From Candidatus Moraniibacteriota bacterium (GTDB lineage: Bacteria; Patescibacteriota; Minisyncoccia; CAIUEV01; JAHKAQ01): DNA of 20,365 bases. The DNA lies in contig WJJX01000034.1 of assembly GCA_014729445.1 (NCBI GenBank), positions 1-20,365 of the forward strand. The letters run 5' to 3'. How positions within the stretch are numbered: position 1 is the first letter of the stretch; each line of letters opens with the position of its first letter. The notes under the pieces are model-generated. The model did no database searches. It saw nothing but the letters and a program-made list of their open reading frames with translations, and had not been told where the DNA came from. Below are positions 13,571 through 20,365 of this stretch, piece after piece. A program made the position numbers and the translations under genes.

Positions 13571-15694
13571 TTGAAACAAGAAAAAAAATATAATCTCGAA
13601 TTAGCTTCAAAAAATTACGAGATAATCGTCAATAAGCTCGCCAAACAAGCCAACGGTTCGGTTGTGGTCAAATGTGGCGAAACAATGGTTATGGCGACCG
13701 CTGTTATGAGCGATAAACCCAACGAAACGATCGATTACTTTCCTTTATTTGTGGAGTATGAAGAGCATTATTGGGCCGCCGGCAAAATCAGAGGCAGCCG
13801 TTTTATGAAAAGAAAAGGCCGGCCAACGGATGAAGCCATCCTCTCCGGCCGGTTAATTGATCGAAGCATCCGACCGCTCTTCCCCAAAGGACTCAAAAAT
13901 GAAGTGCAGGTGGTGATTAATGTTTTAAGTTTTGATTTCACGATCGATCCAAGAACTTTATCCTTTATTGCGGCTTCCATTGCTTTGGAGACCTCCGATA
14001 TTCCTTTTAACGGACCGGTCGCCGGAGTCTGCATCGGTCAAAAAAACGGGGAATTAGTTATCAATCCGACTATTGATGAACAGGAGCAAGGCGGTTTAAG
14101 TATGTTTATCTCAGGAGTTAAAGAAAATATCGCCATGGTTGAAGCCGAAGCCGTGGAAGTGGATGAGGAGAAAATCTTAAAAGGGATGGAGATGGCTCAA
14201 AAAGCCAATCAAAAGATTTCTCAATTCGTTGAAAAAATAGCTCAGGAAAATCAAGTTGAAAAATGTCAATTCGAGACCAAATCGGTCGATGAAAAACTGA
14301 TTGAAAGCTTAAATCAAAAATATTTCAACCAATTTGAGGAAATTTTTGATAATTATGTAGACAAGCAGGATTATGAAGCCAAAATTAAAAATTTAGTTGA
14401 AACAGCGCTGGAAGAAGAATTAACTCCGTTTTTAGAGACCGAAGAACATGAGACAATGGAAAAAGAACTGAAAGAGATTTTGGAGGATATTAACAAAAAA
14501 GTGATTCAACATAACGTTTTGGCCAACAAAAAAAGATTAGGCGGCCGCTCAATGGACGAAGTAAGAGAAATTTCCGTAGAGGTTGATTATTTACCTAGAA
14601 CTCATGGCTCGGCTGTTTTTAAAAGAGGCGAAACTCAGAGTTTGACAATAACCACCTTGGGCGCTCCCGGCAGCGAACTTATCCTCGATGGAATGGCCGA
14701 CGAACCCGAAACCACGCAACGTTATATGCATTTTTACTCCTTTCCGCCATATTCAACCGGGCAGACCGGATTTTTCAGAGGACCCGGCCGAAGAGAGATC
14801 GGCCACGGCGCGCTAGGCGAAAAAGGGCTTATTTCGATGATACCTGACAAGGAAAAATTTCCTTATACCGTTATTGTAAACACCGAGATTATGGGTTCTG
14901 ACGGCTCCACTTCAATGGCCGGAGTTTGCGGAAGCACCCTGTCGCTGATGGACGCCGGAGTGCCAATTAAAAATCCGGTATCCGGAGTAGCCATGGGCTT
15001 GGTGGTCGATGAAAAGGATTTGAACAATTACGAAGTGCTTACCGATTTATGCGCTAACGAAGACTTTGCCGGGCATATGGATTTTAAAGTGGCCGGAACC
15101 GAAAAAGGGATTACGGCTCTTCAAATGGACATCAAAGTGCAGGGTCTTAGTTTGGAAATTCTCAGAGACGCTTTGAAAAAAGCCCAAAAAGGCCGGATGG
15201 ATATTTTAAAGAAAATGCTTGAAACGATTAAAGAACCTAGAAAAGAAGTTTCAAAATACGCTCCAAGAATCGAAAAAATTCGAATTAACCCCGATATGAT
15301 CAGAAAACTCATCGGTCCGGGCGGCAAAAACATTAATGCTATTATAGATCAAACCCAGGTTCAAATCGACATCGAAGACGACGGTTTGGTGTATATCACT
15401 TCAAACGACAGTGAATCAATGGACAAAGCCGTAGAACTGGTCCAAAACGCCACTCGAGAACCTAAAGTGGGCGAAACCTACATCGGCAAAGTCACAAGAA
15501 TCTTAGACTTTGGCGCGATGGTTGAATTCCTGCCTGAAATAGAGGGTTTGGTCCACATATCCAAACTGGGCCGGGGTCAAAGAGTCAATCGGGTCCGGGA
15601 TGTTGTCGATATGGGCGAAAAAGTAAAGGTGAAAATCGACGAAATCGACCGTCAAGGCAGATTTAATTTGTCTTTTATTGAAAAGGTTGAGTAG
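13571..15694 (+). CDS. pnp: Polyribonucleotide nucleotidyltransferase (PNPase)
   Basis: The 707-residue enzyme degrades RNA 3' to 5' by phosphorolysis as a trimer. Domains in order: first RNase PH domain (about 5-145), helical linker (about 240-320), second, catalytic RNase PH domain (about 325-545), KH (about 565-625, LIGPGGKNINAI) and S1 (about 633-703, YIGKVTRILDFGAMVEF). The active-site set is present: GSDGSTSMAG (residues 442-451) binds phosphate, and D498, D504 and K506 align with E. coli D486, D492 and K494. The start is TTG: an in-frame stop at 13553 leaves no ATG before the conserved N-terminus. No Shine-Dalgarno is visible. It lies 120 bp after rpsO. Confidence 0.97.
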   Translation: MKQEKKYNLELASKNYEIIVNKLAKQANGSVVVKCGETMVMATAVMSDKPNETIDYFPLFVEYEEHYWAAGKIRGSRFMKRKGRPTDEAILSGRLIDRSIRPLFPKGLKNEVQVVINVLSFDFTIDPRTLSFIAASIALETSDIPFNGPVAGVCIGQKNGELVINPTIDEQEQGGLSMFISGVKENIAMVEAEAVEVDEEKILKGMEMAQKANQKISQFVEKIAQENQVEKCQFETKSVDEKLIESLNQKYFNQFEEIFDNYVDKQDYEAKIKNLVETALEEELTPFLETEEHETMEKELKEILEDINKKVIQHNVLANKKRLGGRSMDEVREISVEVDYLPRTHGSAVFKRGETQSLTITTLGAPGSELILDGMADEPETTQRYMHFYSFPPYSTGQTGFFRGPGRREIGHGALGEKGLISMIPDKEKFPYTVIVNTEIMGSDGSTSMAGVCGSTLSLMDAGVPIKNPVSGVAMGLVVDEKDLNNYEVLTDLCANEDFAGHMDFKVAGTEKGITALQMDIKVQGLSLEILRDALKKAQKGRMDILKKMLETIKEPRKEVSKYAPRIEKIRINPDMIRKLIGPGGKNINAIIDQTQVQIDIEDDGLVYITSNDSESMDKAVELVQNATREPKVGETYIGKVTRILDFGAMVEFLPEIEGLVHISKLGRGQRVNRVRDVVDMGEKVKVKIDEIDRQGRFNLSFIEKVE

Positions 15695-15772
15695 GAAAAA
15701 CTTCACAATCTAAACACAACCAAGCCTCGCAGTTTCATCATCCATCATAATTCAAGCTAAGCCCTATCATTC

Positions 15773-15806
15773 GTCATAAGACCGGACTAAAGTCCGGGGT
15801 TATGAC
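15773..15806. repeat. REP-like palindrome 1
   Basis: GTCATAA at the left pairs with TTATGAC at the right, and CCGGACT with AGTCCGG, around a two-base centre; the core is GGACTAAAGTCC. It has no T-tract, so it is not a standard terminator. See the partner palindrome at 15835-15869. Confidence 0.75.
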
Positions 15807-15834
15807 TTTTGGCTGAATAAGCATCAAAACAAAA

Positions 15835-15869
15835 GTTATAGCCGGGAGACTTTAGTCCCCGGCTATAAC
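15835..15869. repeat. REP-like palindrome 2
   Basis: GTTATAGCCGGG pairs with CCCGGCTATAAC over 12 bp, then a bulged A and GAC/GTC around the loop TTTA. The core GACTTTAGTCC is the reverse complement of the core in palindrome 1. Two such palindromes in opposite orientation 28 bp apart resemble a REP doublet (REPIN). Confidence 0.8.
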
Positions 15870-15887
15870 GGATTTCCTAAGTTAAGA

Positions 15888-15901
15888 TCCCTATACAGGG
15901 A
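15888..15901. repeat. Small hairpin near the htrA promoter
   Basis: TCCCT and AGGGA form a 5-bp stem around ATAC, immediately before the proposed -35 region. It may be an operator or chance. Confidence 0.35.
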
Positions 15902-15906
15902 CCCTA

Positions 15907-15936
15907 TTCACCAAATCCAAAAAACCATGCTAAAAT
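15907..15936 (+). promoter_or_regulatory. Likely promoter of the htrA operon
   Basis: TTCACC (15907-15912) is 18 bp before TAAAAT (15931-15936), which has the extended TG at 15928-15929. The leader would be about 30 nt. Confidence 0.5.
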
Positions 15937-15973
15937 AAAAAACTCTTAAAAATTTAAAATTAAATCCAAAGCC

Positions 15974-17266
15974 ATGTCAAAAAAAATAAATAAAACTTTA
16001 AGCAGGGCAATCATCATTAGCTTGTTTGTTTCAATGCTGATTGGCGGCCTTTTTGGTGTTCTGGGAGCTTTAGTGATAACCGGTCAGATGCGCGGCGATA
16101 TTGAAAAAGAATTGATTACAGGCGAATTAAACCAGAAAGCGAAAGAGAATCTCAAAGAAATTCAAAGAAAACAGAAACTGGTCATGGACGAAAATGAAGC
16201 CAACGTTATTTCCCTGGTGGAGAGAGTCAACCCGTCCGTAGTAAGTATTATAATTACCAAAGACATGCCGGTTATCGAAAACTATTTTGAAAATCCTTTT
16301 GGAGAGGACGTTTTGCCGGGTTTCAGAATCCCATCCCAGAGACAAAGAGGCACCAGAGAAGAGGAAATTGGAGGCGGGTCGGGTTTTATTGTTTCAAAAG
16401 ACGGCTACATTATAACCAACCGGCACGTTGTCAACGACACCGAAGCCGAATATACGGTCTTAACCAATGATGAAAGAAAATATCAAGCCGAAGTTTTGGG
16501 CAGAGATTCGATAAACGATATCGCGGTTTTAAAAATCGATCCTAAAAATCCGATCGAAGGAGAAGGCGTGGAAGAGCTGCCCTTAATCGAGCTTGGCAAT
16601 TCCGGTGACTTGAAAACCGGCCAAACCGTTATCGCAATTGGAAACGCCTTGGGCGAGTATAGGAACACTGTTTCCAAAGGAATTGTATCCGGCTTAAAAA
16701 GAAATATCATTGCCGGGGACAGTTTGGGCAATACTCAGGCTCTTTCCGAGTTGATTCAAACCGATGCCGCGCTTAATCGCGGAAATTCGGGGGGGCCATT
16801 GATTAATTTGGCCGGAGAGGTGATCGGAATTAACGTTGCCAGCAGCCAAATGGCCGATAATATCAGCTTTGCTATTCCGATCAACGACGCCAAACAGGTC
16901 ATAGAGTCCATAAGAACGGAAGGCCGGATAGTTAGACCTTATCTGGGCATCAGGTATATTTTAAATAATGAGGAATTCGCTAAATCAAACAATTTGGACT
17001 ACGATTACGGAGCTTTGGTGGTTAGAGGAGAAACCAGGGGAGAATTAGCGGTTTTACCCAGTTCACCGGCCGATAAAGCCGATATTTTGGAAAATGATTT
17101 GATTTTGGAAATCGACGGAGAAAAAATTACCGAGTCCTATACGCCCGCCAATGCCATTTCCGACAAAAAACCGGGAGATACGGTAAATCTGAAAATCCTG
17201 AGAGACGGAGAGATTATAGAAAAAGAAGTCGAACTTGAAGAAAGAAAAAATCTTCAATCTGATTAA
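15974..17266 (+). CDS. htrA: HtrA/DegP-family serine protease, membrane-anchored
   Basis: The 430-residue protein has an N-terminal membrane helix (about 12-37), a helical spacer, a trypsin-like domain and one PDZ domain (about 320-415). The catalytic triad is intact: His151 (TNRHVVND), Asp182 (NDIAVLKID) and Ser272 (NRGNSGGPL). HtrA proteases degrade or refold damaged proteins outside the cytoplasmic membrane, and the PDZ domain selects substrates and regulates activity. A single PDZ and an uncleaved anchor fit the DegS/HtrA-like layout of Gram-positive and CPR bacteria. It is the first gene of a four-gene unit; the next gene starts 2 bp after its stop. Confidence 0.95.
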   Translation: MSKKINKTLSRAIIISLFVSMLIGGLFGVLGALVITGQMRGDIEKELITGELNQKAKENLKEIQRKQKLVMDENEANVISLVERVNPSVVSIIITKDMPVIENYFENPFGEDVLPGFRIPSQRQRGTREEEIGGGSGFIVSKDGYIITNRHVVNDTEAEYTVLTNDERKYQAEVLGRDSINDIAVLKIDPKNPIEGEGVEELPLIELGNSGDLKTGQTVIAIGNALGEYRNTVSKGIVSGLKRNIIAGDSLGNTQALSELIQTDAALNRGNSGGPLINLAGEVIGINVASSQMADNISFAIPINDAKQVIESIRTEGRIVRPYLGIRYILNNEEFAKSNNLDYDYGALVVRGETRGELAVLPSSPADKADILENDLILEIDGEKITESYTPANAISDKKPGDTVNLKILRDGEIIEKEVELEERKNLQSD

Positions 17267-17268
17267 AA

Positions 17269-18375
17269 ATGCTTAAATTACTTTTCTCCTCGACTCATGA
17301 TGCGAATATGCTGTATCGACTAAGAATGAGAATTAATGATCCCTTTTTCTATTTTGAAACCGCTGAAAAAAGGCATGCCATTTTAAATGCGCTTGAATAT
17401 GAAACCGCTTTGGAGAAGTCTTCGGGTATTAACCTTATTCCCCTGGAGGAGGTTTGCGCTAGCCAAAGCGGTACTCAAAAACGACACAAGGACATTATTG
17501 AAAAAATCCTGGCTTATATTTTAGAGCTTGAACAATCAAAAACAGTTCAAGTGCCCTGGAATTTTCCTTGTCAAATTGTCGAAAAGATCCTGAAGTTTAA
17601 AATCAAACTGGAAATTAAAAATGATATTTTTCCGCAAAGAAAGATCAAGAATTCTTTAGAAGTTAAAAATATAGTTCAAAATATTCAAAAAAACGAGGCG
17701 GTTTTTAAAAAAATCGAGGAAGTTTTGGCCGATTCGATTATCAAAAAAGATAAAATCATTTATAAAAATCGAGTTTTAACTTCGGAATCGCTAAAAAAAA
17801 TTTGTCTAAAAAGTTTTTTGGATAGCGGACTTGAGGATGCGGAAGGCCTGATTATCTCATCGGGCCGACAAACCGGCCTGGCTCATCATCGGGGCCAAGG
17901 TCCGATCGCTCCCAACTCACCGATTATCGTTGATTTAGCTCCCAGATCAAGTGAAAATTTTTATTTTTCCGACATTACCCGCACTTTTGTTAAGGGGCAG
18001 CCCGATCAAACCGTTTTAAAGTTATTCGATCAAGTAAAAGAAGCCCAGGAAAAAGCGATTAATTCTATCAAACCGGGCATACCGGCCCAAGAAATCGACC
18101 AAATCACTAGAAAAGTTTTTCAAAAATATAGGCATACTTTTACAAATCAAGGTTTTATTCATTCAACCGGTCACGGTATCGGCTTGGAAATTCATGAAAA
18201 GCCCAACCTCTCTAAAAAAAACCGGGAAATTTTACGGGAGGGGAATGTTTTTACCGTAGAACCAGGTTTGTATTACCGAAAAATCGGCGGAGTTCGTTTG
18301 GAGGATATTGTTTTAGTTACCAAAAAAGGTTATAAAGTGCTTACCAATTATTCGAAAAAATTAATCATAAAATAA
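17269..18375 (+). CDS. M24 family metallopeptidase (aminopeptidase P / prolidase-like)
   Basis: The 368-residue protein has a divergent N-terminal creatinase-like domain (about 1-130) and a C-terminal pita-bread domain. All five metal ligands of M24 enzymes can be placed: D222 (IVDLAP), D235 (FSDITRTF), H302 (STGHGIGLE), E331 (TVEPG) and E345 (RLED), with the HHRGQG segment near 206 as the supporting histidines. The two Asp ligands are 13 apart rather than the usual 11. Such enzymes remove N-terminal residues before proline or split X-Pro dipeptides; which applies is not clear. No signal peptide is seen, so it is cytoplasmic. The stop abuts the ATG of the M16 gene. Confidence 0.92.
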   Translation: MLKLLFSSTHDANMLYRLRMRINDPFFYFETAEKRHAILNALEYETALEKSSGINLIPLEEVCASQSGTQKRHKDIIEKILAYILELEQSKTVQVPWNFPCQIVEKILKFKIKLEIKNDIFPQRKIKNSLEVKNIVQNIQKNEAVFKKIEEVLADSIIKKDKIIYKNRVLTSESLKKICLKSFLDSGLEDAEGLIISSGRQTGLAHHRGQGPIAPNSPIIVDLAPRSSENFYFSDITRTFVKGQPDQTVLKLFDQVKEAQEKAINSIKPGIPAQEIDQITRKVFQKYRHTFTNQGFIHSTGHGIGLEIHEKPNLSKKNREILREGNVFTVEPGLYYRKIGGVRLEDIVLVTKKGYKVLTNYSKKLIIK

Positions 18376-19650
18376 ATGTATAAATTATTTAAACCCAAAA
18401 AGGGACCGACGATCATAACTGTTCCTATAGAGGGCATCGAGTCAATGACCATCATGATTTTATTTAAGGTTGGTTCTCGAAACGAGACCAGGGAGTTAAG
18501 AGGGGTCTCCCACTTTATCGAGCATATGTTGTTTAAAGGTACTAAAAAAAGACCTAATCCAAAAGAACTTTCCGAATCCATAGATAAAATAGGCGCCAGT
18601 TATAATGCTTTTACCGGCAAAGAATATACCGGCTATTACGTTAAAATCGCGGCCTCTGATTTTGATTTTGCTCTTGATTGGTTGTCCGATATTGTGATTA
18701 ATTCCAATTTTAAAAAAGAACATCTTGAAAAAGAAAGGGGGGTCATTCTGGAAGAAATGAATATGTACGAAGACACGCCGTCGCAAAAAATCGAGGATAT
18801 TTTTGAAGAAACGATTTTCGGGGATCAATCCGCCGGCTGGGATATTCTCGGCACTAAAAAAAGCATTAAAAAAATGGAGCGCCAGGACTTAATCAAATAC
18901 AAAAATAATTTTTACAGCAGAGACAATTGTGTGGTTGTCGCAAGTGGAAAAATTAAGAATCAAAGCAAAATTAAGGAGGCCATTGTGAGACAATTCAAAA
19001 ATTTGCCTTTGAAGAATGAAGGCAATGGCTCAAAAATCAAACAAAATCAGAAAAAAGCCAATCTAAAAATTAAAAATAAAAAAACCGATCAATCCCATTT
19101 AGTCCTAGGTTTTAGAAGTTTTGACCTTTTTGACCCCAGAAGATTTACTCTAAATGTTATTTCCAATCTTTTAGGCGGGGGAATGAGTTCCAGGCTTTTT
19201 TCGCAAGTTCGGGAAAAACGGGGTCTGGCTTATTACATTAGCTGTACTACGGAATTTTATTTGGATTCCGGCTATCTTGCCGTCCATGCCGGATTGGATA
19301 ATAATAAAATAGCCAAAGCGCTTAAAGTTATTTTGGCTGAATTCGAAAAAATCAAACAAACTAAAGTTTCCCAAAAAGAACTAAAAAAAGTCAAAAACTA
19401 TATCAAAGGCCATAATTTGATTTCTCTGGAGTCTTCCAATACCAGAGCTTTCTTTTTTGCCACTCAGCAGCTTTTAGGCAACAAAATCGAGAGCTTGGAA
19501 GAACGACTTGAAAAAATTTATCAAGTAACGCCGACCGACATTCAAGAAACCGCCCGGCAGATATTTAGCAGAGAAAATTTGAATTTGGCCATAATCGGAC
19601 CTCGGGATAAATACGATAAAATCGAACAAATTATAAAAAACTATGAATAA
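18376..19650 (+). CDS. M16 family zinc metallopeptidase (pitrilysin/MPP-like)
   Basis: The 424-residue protein is a typical bacterial two-lobed M16B peptidase. The inverted zinc motif HxxEH is present as H46, E49 and H50 (SHFIEHMLFKGT), with the third ligand at E126 or E127 (GVILEEMN), about 76 residues later. The C-terminal lobe has GGGMSSRLFSQVREKRGLAYYIS, with the conserved Arg-Gly-Leu-Ala-Tyr. Family members cleave peptides inside a closed chamber; YmxG/PqqL-like bacterial proteins are the nearest type. Its start codon directly follows the stop of the M24 gene, so translation is probably coupled. Confidence 0.94.
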   Translation: MYKLFKPKKGPTIITVPIEGIESMTIMILFKVGSRNETRELRGVSHFIEHMLFKGTKKRPNPKELSESIDKIGASYNAFTGKEYTGYYVKIAASDFDFALDWLSDIVINSNFKKEHLEKERGVILEEMNMYEDTPSQKIEDIFEETIFGDQSAGWDILGTKKSIKKMERQDLIKYKNNFYSRDNCVVVASGKIKNQSKIKEAIVRQFKNLPLKNEGNGSKIKQNQKKANLKIKNKKTDQSHLVLGFRSFDLFDPRRFTLNVISNLLGGGMSSRLFSQVREKRGLAYYISCTTEFYLDSGYLAVHAGLDNNKIAKALKVILAEFEKIKQTKVSQKELKKVKNYIKGHNLISLESSNTRAFFFATQQLLGNKIESLEERLEKIYQVTPTDIQETARQIFSRENLNLAIIGPRDKYDKIEQIIKNYE

Positions 19651-20365
19651 GGAGAATAAGCAAAAAAATAACAAAAATCAAGAAATCACGGTTCATATTT
19701 CCTATACCACGCTTCTTCGAACCGCTCTGATTGTTTTGGTGATTTTCTTTGTTTATCATATTTTTGATATTATTATAACCTTGTTTATTTCTTTTATCAT
19801 AGTTTCGACCATTAGTCCTTTGGTGGATAAGCTAGAGGACAAAAAAATTCCTCGGATTATAAGCACAATTTTAATTTATATCCTCTTTTTCTTTGGCTTT
19901 GGTTATATTTTATCCCTGTTGATCCCGATTTTTATTCGACAAATCGATCAATTTATCAATCGAGTTCCCGAATACGCAGAAACCTTTTCATCCAGTCCTT
20001 TTCTGAAAAATTTTATCAATAAGGAGAATTTCCAGAATTTGGATTATCAGCGCATAATCACCCAGAATACAGCAACCTTAGGCGGTTATATCAAAAACGA
20101 GGCCGAGAGATTAATTTATATTGCGGTTATGTTTTCGCTGTCTTTTTATATGACAATTCAAAAAAACGCGGTTAAAAGACTGAGTCAAATTCTTTCTCCC
20201 AAACCTTATGAGAAATATATAACTTCTTTGGTTTTGCGTATTCAAAACAAGATGGGCAAATGGCTTTTGGGTCAATTGGCGCTTAATCTGATCATCGGCA
20301 GCGCCGTTTATGTTATTTTATATTTTTTGCAGGTGCCTTATGCTTTGATTTTGGCTATTATTGCG
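19643..20365 (+). CDS. AI-2E family transporter (PerM/YdiK-like), 3' end outside window
   Basis: The frame is open from the ATG at 19643, which overlaps the end of the M16 gene by 8 bp, through the right edge (241 codons). After a Lys/Asn-rich start there are hydrophobic helices (TALIVLVIFFVYHIFDIIIT), the family block ISPLVDKLEDKKIPR, a second helix pair (IISTILIYILFFFGFGYILS), IPIFIRQIDQFINRVPEYAE and later MGKWLLGQLALNLIIGSAVY. This matches the AI-2E/PerM membrane family (often about 340-370 residues), which includes exporters of AI-2 and sodium/proton antiporters; the substrate here is unknown. Confidence 0.9.
   Translation, partial: MNKENKQKNNKNQEITVHISYTTLLRTALIVLVIFFVYHIFDIIITLFISFIIVSTISPLVDKLEDKKIPRIISTILIYILFFFGFGYILSLLIPIFIRQIDQFINRVPEYAETFSSSPFLKNFINKENFQNLDYQRIITQNTATLGGYIKNEAERLIYIAVMFSLSFYMTIQKNAVKRLSQILSPKPYEKYITSLVLRIQNKMGKWLLGQLALNLIIGSAVYVILYFLQVPYALILAIIA

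Noticed and set aside
15835..15869. REP-like palindrome 2 as the pnp terminator
   Set aside because: The stem is strong but no T-tract follows on either strand, and the paired layout fits a repeat better.
1..20365. CRISPR array, insertion sequence or rRNA
   Set aside because: No regular spaced repeats, transposase frame or rRNA signature was seen in the window.

Overview
The window is AT-rich and mostly protein-coding, with compact gene spacing and few Shine-Dalgarno sequences. The content suggests a Candidate Phyla Radiation (Patescibacteria) genome. The evidence is S15 and PNPase of bacterial type, a PolA with a degenerate proofreading domain, a DUF2130 protein, several genes with no visible ribosome binding site, TTG as the only plausible pnp start, and single-pass surface proteins I cannot place in known families. 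This placement is inference; no rRNA or other phylogenetic marker is present beyond rpsO, pnp and polA.

Left part (1-3161). The window opens inside a gene for a Shedu-type (DUF4263) nuclease, whose C-terminal part ends at 500. Facing it is a tRNA-His gene (minus strand) that is normal through the T-loop and then loses its 3' half of the T stem and acceptor. A DUF2130 coiled-coil/PD-(D/E)XK-like gene follows (+), closed by a strong terminator. Next come a 64-residue DUF378 membrane protein (-), with the best Shine-Dalgarno in the window and a 120-bp nested inverted repeat in its leader, and a Nudix hydrolase (+).

Middle part (3154-9630). Five minus-strand genes read as one unit from tandem promoters near 9550-9630. 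The order is: a membrane-anchored transglutaminase-like protein; three paralogous proteins, each with a variable cytoplasmic N-terminus, one transmembrane helix and an outside helical domain (the first also has a zinc ribbon and a fresh 45-bp internal duplication); and a secreted parallel beta-helix protein with a C-terminal membrane anchor. This looks like an envelope or surface system and is the most promising undescribed unit here. The 500 bp between it and polA holds promoters and several hairpins.

Right part (10012-20365). polA (-) diverges from the classic rpsO-pnp pair (+). After pnp lies a pair of REP-like palindromes around ACTAAAGT/ACTTTAGT. A tightly packed plus-strand operon then encodes a membrane-anchored HtrA/DegP protease, an M24 aminopeptidase-P-like metallopeptidase, an M16 (HxxEH) metallopeptidase and the start of an AI-2E-family membrane protein that runs off the right end. 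The housekeeping genes handle RNA turnover, translation and DNA repair; the last operon suggests protein quality control and peptide processing at the membrane.
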